DNA of 43,792 nucleotides from Ferruginibacter sp. (GCA_025352525.1 JANXTG010000053.1:1-43792); one strand, 5' to 3'. Positions 1 to 10,604 are shown, counted from the first letter of the stretch. Program-made: numbers and translations. Notes: a model not told the origin generated them from the letters alone.

Positions 1-1265
1 GCTTCAGCTTTCATTAATTCATTTTCTTCAAATGTTCCACAAAGGGTAATTTCATTTGCTCCAGCATCTGGATTGGCATATATAATTACTCCGGCTATAC
101 CGTTTCCATATTTTCTAAGTGTGTAACGGGTATTAAAAGAATTTCCTCTGTCTGGATTAAAATTACCAATACCCGGACTTAAAGAACGAATATTATTTGC
201 AAATCGTTGATCTCCTGCTTTAAAATCCTGTATCCAACGCTCACTTAATTTATAAGTACCAGTAGCCGTTGCAGACGAAGCCACTTTATCCGCAATAGTA
301 GTTCCTAAAAAATCTCCATTTGCATCTGTGCGGCCTGTAAATATTAAGTCTGTTGATTTTATGCCATTGGTGGTTAACGTTAATATACTTGACCATTGTG
401 CAGCTGACATTGCAGCAATAGGCGTATTTACAAGAATATTTCTGGCTTTCATTGTGCTAATATTCCTCAAAAACTCTGCTTTTGAAAATATACCTCCTTT
501 TCCTGTTTGTAAAAAAGAAGGAATTAATTTACCCAACACCTCGTTGTATGCTGTGGTGCTTGTAACAGCTGTTAATTGAGTGGTTGCATTATCAAACATA
601 GTGTTAGATTCAGCAATAATACTCTCTTTTGAAACATAATTACCATTTGTAGACTGGTCTTCAAATGTTGCATTTTGTTTTATGCCGGCATAATAAATAG
701 AACCAATTCTTGCATAAGCATACCCTTTCCAAAAATAAGCCCAAGCTTGAATAGTAGCTTTTTTGGTAATGCCTTCAGATGTATAAGCAGATTTGCCTGC
801 AAGATTTAAAACAGTATTACTTGCCACAATCATATTATACATGTAGGCCCATTCATAATAGGTAGGATTTTCACCTGATTGTGAATTTACATTTACACTT
901 CTTAATAGTGCATACTGGGTATTAATGGCACTAGGGTTTAAAACCACACTGCTGTTATCTAAAGTTACTTTGTTAGGGCAACCAATTTGGTTTATATATG
1001 CATTGGCAGCTTCAACCCCAATGATATCTCCCATCATTTCATGAAAGCCGGTTGCGCCTGCCCAAAACCTGCCATAAACACCATCACTATATTTTAAATC
1101 ATAAAAACCATTCTTATAAATAGATCCTTGGGCTAAGGAAATCACTCCTGCTTCAGAAGCAGCCGCCGAAGGACTTGGGTTATTGGTGTCTAAAATGTTT
1201 AATTCTTTCTTACAGGAAACCACAATAAGTAAAACTAAACCAAAGGCTATTGTTATTTTTTTCAT
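1..1265 (-). CDS. SusD/RagB-like outer-membrane lipoprotein (C-terminus cut by window edge)
   Basis: This gene is missing from the ORF track because it runs off the left edge. Read on the minus strand from ATG at 1265 it gives an open frame of about 421 codons beginning MKKITIAFGLVLLIVVSC, a lipoprotein signal peptide with a lipobox cysteine. The next stretch is rich in Asn, Ser and Ala, followed by SusD-type helical sequence such as WAYFWKGYAYARIGSIYYAG, which resembles the TPR-like core of the family. SusD-like proteins are surface lipoproteins that cap the SusC channel and bind the incoming nutrient, usually a glycan or peptide. It starts 24 bp after the susC-like gene and is surely co-transcribed with it. 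The substrate cannot be read from the sequence. The missing C-terminal part is probably 80-150 residues by comparison with usual family length. Confidence 0.88.
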   Translation of the reverse strand, partial: MKKITIAFGLVLLIVVSCKKELNILDTNNPSPSAAASEAGVISLAQGSIYKNGFYDLKYSDGVYGRFWAGATGFHEMMGDIIGVEAANAYINQIGCPNKVTLDNSSVVLNPSAINTQYALLRSVNVNSQSGENPTYYEWAYMYNMIVASNTVLNLAGKSAYTSEGITKKATIQAWAYFWKGYAYARIGSIYYAGIKQNATFEDQSTNGNYVSKESIIAESNTMFDNATTQLTAVTSTTAYNEVLGKLIPSFLQTGKGGIFSKAEFLRNISTMKARNILVNTPIAAMSAAQWSSILTLTTNGIKSTDLIFTGRTDANGDFLGTTIADKVASSATATGTYKLSERWIQDFKAGDQRFANNIRSLSPGIGNFNPDRGNSFNTRYTLRKYGNGIAGVIIYANPDAGANEITLCGTFEENELMKAE

Positions 1266-1289
1266 TTTCTTAAATTTTAATTTAGTTTA

Positions 1290-4200
1290 TTACAAAGAAA
1301 TATTAAATCCTATGGTGTAAGATTTAGTGTTTGGTATCGTGTTATGATCAACAGCCCTGTCAAATGATGAATTAGAACTTCCTGAACTTACTTCAGGATC
1401 GTACCCTGTATATTTTGTTTTTGTAATTAAGTTACGACCGGATAATACTAATTGTGTTTTTTTAAAGAAAGCAAGTTTTGTGAATTTAGCCAAATCAAAT
1501 GCAGCTGAAACATTTCTTAAGCGTAAAAAAGATGCATTCTCATAAAAATAATCTTTTGTTCCATTATTAGAGCCCGCTTGATAAATACCTCTGTAAAATG
1601 CTGTGTAAGCTTGCGTTTCAGGCTGATTGGTTGTTGGATTTGTTATTGTAATGGGAATTGAATAATTGCTGCTAATGCCATCTCTATACATCCACTCTTT
1701 TGTTTGGTTATATAAATGACTACCATATATCCAATCCAATTGCATGCTTAATGTAACAAAGTTCTTGAATGAAATTGTGTTTATAAAGCTCATGTTGAAT
1801 TTTGGATTAGGATCTCCAAATGAAAATTTATCTGTAGAGTTTGCTGGTCTCTTGGTTGTTTTATTTACAACCCAACCATTACTTGCTACTTCATAATTAG
1901 CTTGGTTAGCTTTATCTATAAATGGTAATCCTGTTTTTGGATTTAACTGGTCAACAGTTCTTAAAATAATGTAGCCATAAAGCTGACCTATTTTTTCTCC
2001 TTCTCTTAAAACATAGTTTGAACTGCCAGCTGAAGAAGTAATTACCACCTCAGCACCTGTTACTTTTGTTATTTTAGATGTTTGATTAGAAAAATTTGTG
2101 GTAAAATCCCAGGTAAACTTCTTGCTTGTTAAAACATTTAGATTTAAAGACGCCTGTATACCATTTGATCCTAAGCCGTATGCATTTTGAGGTGCGCTAC
2201 CATACCCAAGAGATGGAGCCACGTCTACATTGTATAAAACATTATCTGACTTTCTATCCCACTGAGTAAAGGAAATGGAACCATTTTTTAACCATTTACC
2301 TGATAATAATTTAAGACCCATATCAAACCCTAATTCCCTTTCTTTACTTACTTCAATTTGAACGTTTTTATTGCCTGGAGTTATAGGTAGAGTAAATACA
2401 TTATTTGGGCCAAGATTTGCAGCCCCTAAAAGAATTGTTCGCTGTCCAAAGAAAGGTTGTCCTCCTGCTTCCCCATAAGCAGCTCTTATCTTAAAATAGT
2501 TAACAACATCGTTTATTTTTCCACCTTTCCAAAAATTCAAATTAGAAATGTTGAAATAAGCATCTCCCCTTGGGAAACTTTGAGCCTTTCCTCCTTCTAC
2601 ATATGATAAGGAAGAAAAGTCACGTCTTACTCCAATTGATGCACCGGCTATATCGCTATAATCTATACGTTGGTTTATTAAAGTTCCATAAGTTACAAAA
2701 GATTCGCCACGATCGGATACAACTTTGTAAACGCCTGCCTGGCTTGCATTCCATGGGGTAAAAATAGGAGCATCATAACCATAAGCAAAAAATTGTTTGT
2801 AGTTATTTTTTCTATAATCAAAAGCAACTTGTGTACTTGTTTTGATAGGTAAGTTTATTCCAAAATCTTTTTCAAAATCTGTTCTAATAGTAGCAGTTGT
2901 TAAAAAATTTTGAAATGTTTTTCTATTGTTAATATTATCTATTTCTCCTGTTGTACTACCGGAATTATTAGGATTATAGTTACTAATAAAATATTGTTGA
3001 GACCCTGCGTTTTTGTTTAACTCCTGATTTTCATAACGATAAATTACATTTTGCTGCTGAAAGTTTATACCATATTTAGTGTCTAACTCAAGGTATTTTC
3101 TAAACTTATAATTCAAATTAAAGTTTTGAACAACATCTACTTTGTTGTCTAAAGTGCTGGAATATTGGTTTACATAATTTGGATTAGCACTATTTACTCC
3201 AACTGCGTTACCAAAATATGCGCCATAGTTACCATCTAAATCCTTTTGATCGTAGTTAGCAAATGGTCTGGTATTATTTAAACTGTAAAGGATTCCTCTA
3301 CCGGTTGCATCATTCAAGGTATTTTTTGTGTAAACCAATTGTGTGCTTGATCTTAACATTAAATTCTTAGCAAGTTCTATTCCCAGGTTACTTGTAAGAT
3401 TAGAACGCTGGTAACCTCCATTATTTTTAAAGTTTGAATTTTGTTTGTTGTTGGATGCAGAAAGTAAATAGTCCATTTTGTCTTTACTGCCTGATATAGT
3501 TACGCTGTTATTAAAGGCATATCCTTTTTGAAAAAACATTTTATAATGGTCGTAATATTGTAGGTTTTTATCGTACGCTTTGTTTGCAAAACTTGTAACT
3601 GATAGTGCACTGTAACCAACGTTTGTATTATATTCCAAATTTGTAGGGTCAAAAGAAAGTACTGTTGTGCCATTAACTACTTCGTTATTTGCATTAGTAG
3701 TGAATGCATGTAACCTTGATTTACTTACACCACCAATATTTAGTAATTCATTAGAGGTAACACTGCTACTAATTTCAATAAGTGGTTTTCCTGGTTTACC
3801 TTTTTTGCTGAACAATTGTATTACTCCATTTGCACCTTGTGCTCCATAAAGTGTTGCCGCTGCAGCACCCTGCACAACTTCAACTCTTTCGTAAGCATTT
3901 ACATCTAATGAATTAAAATCCGTTGCTTTCACTTCAACACCATCAATCATAATCAAGGGTAGTGTTCCACCTTGAATAGAATTAATTCCTCGTAAAACAA
4001 TGTTTAAAGGCGCACCGGGTGAGCCATTGGTACTGCTTATTTGTGCTCCTGCAATCTGCCCAACCAGCTGTTGTGCTACATCTCCTGTAGCTACTTTTAC
4101 CTGGTTAGAAAGGTTTACTGATTCTACAGCGAAGGCTATTTTCTTTTTGGATGTTGCGACACCCACACCTGTTACAACAATCTCCGAAAGAGATTTTGAA

Positions 4201-4481
4201 TCTTGGGTTAATGTTACTTCTGTGTTGCTGCTTCCTTTTACTGTTTGAGAAATAAATCCCACAATAGAAATTTCTAAAGCAGCGCCTTGGTCGGCTTTTA
4301 CCTCAAAAGTTCCATCTGAATTAGAAATAGTATAGGTCCTTTTTCCTTTTACATTTATGGATGCTCCAGAAATGGGAGCTCCATCTTTTGCATCTGTCAC
4401 TTTGCCTTTTACTTGCGCTTGAGTAACTAACGAAAATATACTGGCGCAAAGAATCGCCAGTATAACTTTAATTTTTATCAT
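1290..4481 (-). CDS. SusC/RagA-family TonB-linked outer-membrane receptor
   Basis: This is a 1063-residue TonB-dependent transporter that imports a nutrient across the outer membrane together with the adjacent SusD-like lipoprotein. Residues 1-23 form a signal peptide ending TQAQ. Residues about 24-100 are a carboxypeptidase-regulatory-like beta-sandwich (VKGKVTDAKDGAPISGASIN). A TonB box-like LSEIVVTGVG follows at about 98-107, then the plug (QLVGQIAGAQISSTNGSPGA, LRGINSIQGG, IDGVEV), and then a long barrel of about 850 residues ending YTIGFNISL. The order and length are typical of the SusC family. It lies upstream of the SusD-like gene, the usual order. No ECF sigma/anti-sigma pair, hybrid two-component sensor or glycoside hydrolase is visible next to it in this window, so the substrate and regulation remain open. 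Confidence 0.96.
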   Translation of the reverse strand: MIKIKVILAILCASIFSLVTQAQVKGKVTDAKDGAPISGASINVKGKRTYTISNSDGTFEVKADQGAALEISIVGFISQTVKGSSNTEVTLTQDSKSLSEIVVTGVGVATSKKKIAFAVESVNLSNQVKVATGDVAQQLVGQIAGAQISSTNGSPGAPLNIVLRGINSIQGGTLPLIMIDGVEVKATDFNSLDVNAYERVEVVQGAAAATLYGAQGANGVIQLFSKKGKPGKPLIEISSSVTSNELLNIGGVSKSRLHAFTTNANNEVVNGTTVLSFDPTNLEYNTNVGYSALSVTSFANKAYDKNLQYYDHYKMFFQKGYAFNNSVTISGSKDKMDYLLSASNNKQNSNFKNNGGYQRSNLTSNLGIELAKNLMLRSSTQLVYTKNTLNDATGRGILYSLNNTRPFANYDQKDLDGNYGAYFGNAVGVNSANPNYVNQYSSTLDNKVDVVQNFNLNYKFRKYLELDTKYGINFQQQNVIYRYENQELNKNAGSQQYFISNYNPNNSGSTTGEIDNINNRKTFQNFLTTATIRTDFEKDFGINLPIKTSTQVAFDYRKNNYKQFFAYGYDAPIFTPWNASQAGVYKVVSDRGESFVTYGTLINQRIDYSDIAGASIGVRRDFSSLSYVEGGKAQSFPRGDAYFNISNLNFWKGGKINDVVNYFKIRAAYGEAGGQPFFGQRTILLGAANLGPNNVFTLPITPGNKNVQIEVSKERELGFDMGLKLLSGKWLKNGSISFTQWDRKSDNVLYNVDVAPSLGYGSAPQNAYGLGSNGIQASLNLNVLTSKKFTWDFTTNFSNQTSKITKVTGAEVVITSSAGSSNYVLREGEKIGQLYGYIILRTVDQLNPKTGLPFIDKANQANYEVASNGWVVNKTTKRPANSTDKFSFGDPNPKFNMSFINTISFKNFVTLSMQLDWIYGSHLYNQTKEWMYRDGISSNYSIPITITNPTTNQPETQAYTAFYRGIYQAGSNNGTKDYFYENASFLRLRNVSAAFDLAKFTKLAFFKKTQLVLSGRNLITKTKYTGYDPEVSSGSSNSSFDRAVDHNTIPNTKSYTIGFNISL

Positions 4482-4665
4482 ATTTATTTAGTTTAGGTAT
4501 ATGCTGACGAATATAAATAAAAAAAATAACATTTTCTTAGCATAAATTTTTAATTTTTTATTTAAATGGTTTTTTTTATAAAAAATTTCTGTTTATACAT
4601 GATTCAGTATTTTAATTTTTAATTGTGATTATAGGAAAAAAATTCACAATCCATCAACACAGATT

Positions 4666-4673
4666 TATCTTTG
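4666..4673 (+). promoter_or_regulatory. Candidate -7 promoter box (TATCTTTG) ahead of recG
   Basis: TATCTTTG matches the Bacteroidota sigma-ABfr -7 consensus TAnnTTTG exactly. It lies in the 193-bp divergent region between the susC-like gene and recG. I see no clear TTTG/TTG -33 box at the usual distance. A transcript starting about 7 bp downstream would begin near 4680, almost inside the upstream extension of the recG frame, so the mRNA would have almost no leader. On the minus strand of the same region I could not find a matching promoter for susC. Confidence 0.4.
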
Positions 4674-4749
4674 ATTAATCAGCACACTCTCCAATATATT
4701 ATACACTCCCATAGAATACATTACAGGAATTTCGGCACAGCGTGGCGAA

Positions 4750-6789
4750 ATGTTGCGCAAAGAACTGAGCGTACATACTTACAACGATCTCTTGAATCAT
4801 TTTCCATTTAGGCATGTAGATAAAACGCAGGTGGATACTATTGCATCATTAACTATGCAAAATGAATATGCCTATGTTGCCGGAATTTTACTAAGTCTTG
4901 ATATGATGGGCGAAGGCAGAAGCAAAAGGCTTGTAGCAAAATTGAAAGACAATACCGGGGTGATAGAATTGGTATGGTTTCAGGGAATTAACTATGTACA
5001 AAAAGCTATGTATGTTGGTCAGCAATATTTGCTTTTTGGCAAACTTGGTTTCTTTATGGGCACACCACAAATTGCACATCCTGAAATCGAGAATTTCTCG
5101 CCACAAAAAATGGCAGGTAAACCAAGCCTTGAACCTATTTACCCCTGTACAGAAAAACTAAAAGCAAGAGGAATTAATGGCAGTAATTTTGGCAAGTTTA
5201 CTGCAGAATTATTTACCCGCATAAATCCTAAAGACCTGCCCGAAAGCCTTCCTCAAAATCTTATTGAACAATATAAATTAATGCCCAGGTACGAAGCTTA
5301 CAGGCAGATACATTTTCCATCATCAGAAAAAAATTATGAACTGGCCCTTCGCAGATTAAAATTTGATGAACTGTTTTTTGCGCAGCTGAGAATGAACCTG
5401 GTAAAACTGCAACGGCACCGTTTTAGTAGGGGTAATATATTTGATAAGGTAGGAACGTTTTTTAATGATTTTTACAGTAATCATTTACCTTTTACATTAA
5501 CCAATGCACAAAAAAGGGTATTGAAGGAAATACGAAAAGATACAGGCAGCGGCAGGCAAATGAATCGGCTTTTACAGGGAGATGTTGGCAGTGGAAAAAC
5601 AATGGTAGCATTACTTTGTATGCTCATTGCAGCAGACAATAATTTTCAAAGTGTGTTAATGGCACCAACCGAAATTTTGGCGCAACAGCATCTATTGAGT
5701 ATTACAGAGTATTTAAAAGATATGCCCGTTAATGTGCAGTTGCTTACCGGATCAGTTAAAGCAAAAGCACGAAAAAAAATACTGGCTGATGCGGAAGATG
5801 GGACTTTAAATATTTTAATAGGAACACATGCGGTAATTGAGGATAAAGTAAAATTTAAAAACCTGGGTTTTGCTGTAATAGATGAGCAACATAAGTTTGG
5901 CGTGGCGCAACGGGCACAGCTAAGAGACAAAAATATTATTCCGCCGCATATTTTGGTAATGACGGCAACCCCCATTCCACGGACATTGGCGCTTACTGCT
6001 TATGGCGATTTAGACTACAGTGTGATGGACGAACTACCACCGGGTAGAAAACCTATTTTAACTACACACAGAAACGAATCTGCAAGGCCGCAGGTAATGA
6101 GTTTTATAAAAGAAGAGATTGATTTGGGCAGACAGGCATACATTGTTTATCCGTTAATTGAAGAGAGTAGTGCTATGGATTACGAAAACCTGATGAAGGG
6201 TTATGAAGAAGTAAAGTCTTTTTTTCCCGAACCAAAGTTTTGGATAAGCATGGTGCATGGCAAACAGCCTTCTGTACAAAAGGAAGCAAACATGCAGCGT
6301 TTTGTAAAAGGCGACACCAATATTATGGTAAGTACAACAGTTATTGAAGTTGGGGTAAATGTGCCCAATGCCTCGGTAATGGTTATTGAAAGCGCTGAAA
6401 AATTTGGTCTCTCCCAATTGCACCAATTGCGAGGTAGAGTAGGGCGTGGGGCTGATAAAAGTTATTGTGTGTTACTTACCGGCAACAAATTATCAAACGA
6501 TGCCCGGGAGAGAATGAAAATAATGGTGGCTACAAACGATGGTTTTGCCATTGCAGAAAAAGACCTTGAAATAAGAGGCCCTGGTGAAATTGAAGGTACA
6601 AAGCAAAGTGGCGCATTAAACTTTATGCTAGCAAGTCTGGTCAATGATAAAGCAATGCTGGAAGTTGCTAAAATAACAGTAGAAAATTTATTAAACACAG
6701 ATCCTGATATAATGTTGCAGGAGAATGAGCCGGTTAAAAATTTTCTTGTCTCGCAAAAAGGCAAAACCAAGTGGAGTAAAATAGCATAA
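4750..6789 (+). CDS. recG: ATP-dependent DNA helicase RecG
   Basis: RecG is a monomeric branch-migrating helicase that remodels stalled forks and Holliday junctions. The 679-residue ORF shows the OB-fold wedge domain at the N-terminus, then helicase motifs: Walker A QGDVGSGKT at about residue 276, DEQH box (VIDEQHKFGV), TATPIPRTLALTAYGDLDYS, and motif VI QLRGRVGRG. The start is doubtful. Conserved RecG N-terminal sequence (TPIEYITGISAQRGEMLRKE) is encoded in frame from about 4705, upstream of the ATG at 4750. The frame is open back to a TGA at 4672-4674 but has no ATG, GTG or TTG. The real protein is therefore probably about 15-25 residues longer, started from a rare codon such as ATA/ATT/ATC, or the sequence carries a 1-base error here. 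Confidence 0.95.
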   Translation: MLRKELSVHTYNDLLNHFPFRHVDKTQVDTIASLTMQNEYAYVAGILLSLDMMGEGRSKRLVAKLKDNTGVIELVWFQGINYVQKAMYVGQQYLLFGKLGFFMGTPQIAHPEIENFSPQKMAGKPSLEPIYPCTEKLKARGINGSNFGKFTAELFTRINPKDLPESLPQNLIEQYKLMPRYEAYRQIHFPSSEKNYELALRRLKFDELFFAQLRMNLVKLQRHRFSRGNIFDKVGTFFNDFYSNHLPFTLTNAQKRVLKEIRKDTGSGRQMNRLLQGDVGSGKTMVALLCMLIAADNNFQSVLMAPTEILAQQHLLSITEYLKDMPVNVQLLTGSVKAKARKKILADAEDGTLNILIGTHAVIEDKVKFKNLGFAVIDEQHKFGVAQRAQLRDKNIIPPHILVMTATPIPRTLALTAYGDLDYSVMDELPPGRKPILTTHRNESARPQVMSFIKEEIDLGRQAYIVYPLIEESSAMDYENLMKGYEEVKSFFPEPKFWISMVHGKQPSVQKEANMQRFVKGDTNIMVSTTVIEVGVNVPNASVMVIESAEKFGLSQLHQLRGRVGRGADKSYCVLLTGNKLSNDARERMKIMVATNDGFAIAEKDLEIRGPGEIEGTKQSGALNFMLASLVNDKAMLEVAKITVENLLNTDPDIMLQENEPVKNFLVSQKGKTKWSKIA

Positions 6790-6889
6790 TATTTGTAAGA
6801 TTTAGTTAAACAGTAAATTCAATTTCAATTTTGAAATCAGAATTTATATTTTCTACGTTTATTTAAGTAATTTGTATAAATAATTTACC

Positions 6890-9800
6890 TTGACAGCTAC
6901 AGCTAAAGTTTTTTTATTCAGTTTCTTTTTTATTCTCCTTTTTTTACAAAATAATAATGTGTGTGCACAAATGGAATTTGTGCAAAACAAAGGGCAGTGG
7001 GATAATAAAGTAAATTACAGAGGTGATTTTGCTAATGGTTCATTCTTCCTCGAAAGTAAAGGTTTTACAGTTTTAATGCATAAAGCAGATGATGTAATAA
7101 AACTTTCAGAATATACGCACAATGGTTCCTCAGTAAAATACAATTCCAAGCAAAGTGTTCCTGATACCTTTACCCTTCATTCAGCAGTTTATAAAGTTAC
7201 TTTTTTAGGAGCAAATACTGCTGCTGAACGTGTGCCCGATAAAATCTCTTTATCCTACAACAATTATTTTATCGGAAATGACCCTTCACACTGGGCAGGC
7301 AATTGCAAAATATATGGCGCAGTAACTTATAAAAACATCTATCCCAATATCGATTTAAGGTATTACAGCGATAAGGATCAGCTTAAATATGATTTTATCG
7401 TAAAGCCAGGAGGTAATCCTTCATCTATTGCCATGCGTTATGATGGTGCAACTTCTCTTTCGATTAAAGAAAAAGAACTTGTTATAAAAACTTCTGTTGG
7501 TGATGTTAAGGAGTTAGCTCCTTATTCTTATCAAACAGGGTTAAAAAACGCTTTAGGCATTAATGCGAAATATGTTATAAGGGATAATGTGGTAACTTTT
7601 AATGTAGATAAATATGATAACAAAGCAACACTTGTAATAGATCCTCAGATTATTTTTGCATCTCTCTCAGGTAGCACTTCCGACAACTGGGGCTATACGG
7701 CAACTCCAGGGCCTGACGGCACTTTTTACGCAGGAGGAATATCTTTTGCTTCGGGTTTCCCAGTATCAGCGGGTGCATTTCAAACCCAGTTTAACGGCGG
7801 TGTTACTGAAGGTGCTTTTGGTGGAGTTGATATAGCTATATTTAAATTTTCAGCTGATGGTAGCCAGAGGGTTTATGCTACTTATTTGGGTGGTAGTGGA
7901 AATGAACAGCCGCATAGTATGATTACAGATGCAGCCGGCAATTTAATTATAGCAGGCAGAAGTAATTCTACTAATTATCCGCTGCTTACGGGAATACCAT
8001 CTACGGGTGCCAATTTTGATATTATTATTACAAAATTTAATGCTGCAGGAAGCGCTTTGATCGGTTCCGTAAAAATTGGCGGTGCTAATGATGATGGCGT
8101 AAACATCAGACCTAAATATGTTGGTTCAGGCGGGGCTGATAGACTAAGAAGAAATTATGGAGATGATGCTAGAAGTGAAGTTATTCTGGATGCAAATAAT
8201 AATGTGTATCTGGCATCTTGTTCACAGTCTTCAGACTTTCCGACTTTTCTTGCAGCACAACCAATTTTTGGTGGTAAACAAGATGGCGTTATTTTAAAAC
8301 TAAGTCCAAATCTTTCAACTCTTTTATATTCAACTTATTTTGGTGGCACAGATGATGATGCATGTTTTGTTGCTTCCATAAATCCTCTAACACAAAACCT
8401 ATACGTTGGTGGTGCTACATCAAGTGCTAATTTACCCGGTAATACAACAGGTACAATCAATTCAACTTTTCAGGGAGATATAGATGGGTTTGTTACTATA
8501 CTTCCACCATCGGGAGGTTCTTTTTTAAAAACTACTTATTTAGGCACAAGTGCTAAAGATCTTGTATACGGACTAAAGTTCGATAAGGTTGGATTTCCTT
8601 ACGTAATGGGAACTACAACGGGTTCTTGGCCTGTTGTAAATGCCGCATTTCAAAATTCAGGTTCTAAACAATTTATATCAAAATTAAAACCCGATCTATC
8701 GGACTATGTTTACTCGACGGTATTTGGAAAAAGCGGAACCGATCCAAGTATTTCTCCAATTGCTTTTTTGGTTGACCGTTGTGAAAATGTTTATGTTTCA
8801 GGTTGGGGTGGTGGTATAAATGTAGGGCAAGGATATTCAACAGGAAATACATCAGGTTTGCCTGAAGTAAATCCGTTATCCCCTATACCCGCACCAGACG
8901 GTAAAGACTTCTATTTTTTTGTATTAAAAAAAGATGCCTCATCACAGTTATTCGGATCTCATTACGGCGAAAATGGTGGTAATACAGGTGACCATGTTGA
9001 TGGCGGTACAAGCCGTTTTGATGCTAATGGTGTAATTTACCAGGCAATTTGCGCCAATTGCCAGGGTAGGGTTTCTAATCCTCAGGTGTTTTTCCCCGCA
9101 ACTGCAAATGCTTGGGCTAGAATAAATGGTGGTAGTGGATGTAACCAGGGTTCAGTAAAAATAGCCATGAATTTTGCCGGTATTGGTGCAGAATTAGAAT
9201 CTACAATTGATGGAAAGGTAAATGATACACTTGGCTGTATTCCATTAACAGTTAGTTTTAAAGATCTTCAAAGAAAGGGTGTAAAATATTACTGGAATTT
9301 TAATTCTTCAGTAAACCCAAATGGGATAGATACAATAACCACTAACCCTGAAGCAGTATTTACATTTAATTTAGTTGGAGTTTACAAAGTAAGATTGATT
9401 TCTGAAGATTCATCTACCTGCAACATTAGAGATACAGCTTATATAAATATTACTGCAGGCAGTAATAAAGTAACAGCGAATTTTAATAAAATTAAAATCC
9501 CCCCTTGCGACAGTGCAATATATAGATTTACAAATACGTCTTTTTCAAGTGCCGGCTCATCATTTACAACTCAATCTTTTGTTTGGGATTATGGTGATGG
9601 TTCTCCTTTGGACACCGCAGGTTTTACTCCTGATCGAATTCACCGTTTCCCGGGTCCTGGAACTTATTTTTTAAAATTAAAAGTTATAGATCCAAGGTTT
9701 TGTAATTCTCCTGTAACGTTAAATGATACCCTAAGAATTAACCCAAAAGTTGTTGCATTACCTGCCAAAATTGCTTTAGGTTGTGTTGGTGATACAATTA

Positions 9801-10522
9801 AGTTTAAAAACAATTCACTTGCCGGTTTATCGTGGTCATGGCATTTTGGAGACCCCGCTTCCGGTGCAAACGATTCCTCAGCAAACTTTGAACCTACACA
9901 TATTTATAATGCTCCGGGTTCATACGTTTATTACTTAATTGCATTCGATTCTACAACCTGCAATAAAGTAGATACTTCTGATTTCTTTACCATTGTTATA
10001 AAAGAAAAACCTCAGGCATTATTTACTTGGGCGCCCAATCCTCCTGAGCCAAATGTACCTGTAAGATTTACCAATCTCTCTACTTTTGCAGACACCTATT
10101 TATGGGAATTTGGAGATGGTGAAACATCTAATGAATTTGCGCCCGTGCATGAATATAGTACAACAGGTAAATACAGTGCAAGGCTTACAGCATTCAGTAA
10201 AGCAGGTTGTGCTGCAATTTACGATCTGCCTGTAGATGTAATAATTAATCCATTGCTTGATGTGCCAAATGCATTTACACCGGGCAGGTTTGGCTTAAAC
10301 GGTGTGATTAATGTACGTGGTTTTGGTATCATAAAAATGGAGTGGAAAATTTATAATAGGTGGGGTCAGTTAATGTTTCAGTCAGGTAGCAAACGACAGG
10401 GTTGGGATGGTACTTTTAAAGGTAAACTACAACCTACAGATGTCTATGGATATACATTGGATGCAGAATTTAGTGATGGTAAAAAGTTGAGAAAAACGGG
10501 TGATATAACACTTTTAAGATAA
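6890..10522 (+). CDS. Secreted DUF7948/SBBP/PKD protein with T9SS type B (gliding-motility) C-terminal domain
   Basis: This 1210-residue exported protein starts at TTG 6890. The TTG is favoured because it gives a complete signal peptide ending NVCAQ, whereas the first ATG comes only after it. Residues about 28-250 look like a DUF7948 domain (FVQNKGQWDNKVNYRG). SBBP-type beta-propeller repeats follow to about 720 (YATYLGGSGNE, YSTYFGGTDDDA). Four PKD modules follow (YYWNFNSS, FVWDYGDG, WSWHFGD, YLWEFGDGE). The last 85 residues are a type B sorting domain (NAFTPG, KIYNRWGQLMFQS, GWDGTFKG, YGYTLDA). Such proteins cross the outer membrane by T9SS and act as surface adhesins or motility-related proteins. 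A PorP/SprF gene lies 82 bp downstream and probably serves its export or anchoring. The binding target is unknown. Confidence 0.9.
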   Translation: MTATAKVFLFSFFFILLFLQNNNVCAQMEFVQNKGQWDNKVNYRGDFANGSFFLESKGFTVLMHKADDVIKLSEYTHNGSSVKYNSKQSVPDTFTLHSAVYKVTFLGANTAAERVPDKISLSYNNYFIGNDPSHWAGNCKIYGAVTYKNIYPNIDLRYYSDKDQLKYDFIVKPGGNPSSIAMRYDGATSLSIKEKELVIKTSVGDVKELAPYSYQTGLKNALGINAKYVIRDNVVTFNVDKYDNKATLVIDPQIIFASLSGSTSDNWGYTATPGPDGTFYAGGISFASGFPVSAGAFQTQFNGGVTEGAFGGVDIAIFKFSADGSQRVYATYLGGSGNEQPHSMITDAAGNLIIAGRSNSTNYPLLTGIPSTGANFDIIITKFNAAGSALIGSVKIGGANDDGVNIRPKYVGSGGADRLRRNYGDDARSEVILDANNNVYLASCSQSSDFPTFLAAQPIFGGKQDGVILKLSPNLSTLLYSTYFGGTDDDACFVASINPLTQNLYVGGATSSANLPGNTTGTINSTFQGDIDGFVTILPPSGGSFLKTTYLGTSAKDLVYGLKFDKVGFPYVMGTTTGSWPVVNAAFQNSGSKQFISKLKPDLSDYVYSTVFGKSGTDPSISPIAFLVDRCENVYVSGWGGGINVGQGYSTGNTSGLPEVNPLSPIPAPDGKDFYFFVLKKDASSQLFGSHYGENGGNTGDHVDGGTSRFDANGVIYQAICANCQGRVSNPQVFFPATANAWARINGGSGCNQGSVKIAMNFAGIGAELESTIDGKVNDTLGCIPLTVSFKDLQRKGVKYYWNFNSSVNPNGIDTITTNPEAVFTFNLVGVYKVRLISEDSSTCNIRDTAYINITAGSNKVTANFNKIKIPPCDSAIYRFTNTSFSSAGSSFTTQSFVWDYGDGSPLDTAGFTPDRIHRFPGPGTYFLKLKVIDPRFCNSPVTLNDTLRINPKVVALPAKIALGCVGDTIKFKNNSLAGLSWSWHFGDPASGANDSSANFEPTHIYNAPGSYVYYLIAFDSTTCNKVDTSDFFTIVIKEKPQALFTWAPNPPEPNVPVRFTNLSTFADTYLWEFGDGETSNEFAPVHEYSTTGKYSARLTAFSKAGCAAIYDLPVDVIINPLLDVPNAFTPGRFGLNGVINVRGFGIIKMEWKIYNRWGQLMFQSGSKRQGWDGTFKGKLQPTDVYGYTLDAEFSDGKKLRKTGDITLLR

Positions 10523-10604
10523 CTCAAAACTTATGTGTTATTTAACAGACACTCACAAACAGAAAAGATTAATTTTAAGAAGAATATTAGTTAAAAAAAG
10601 TTAG

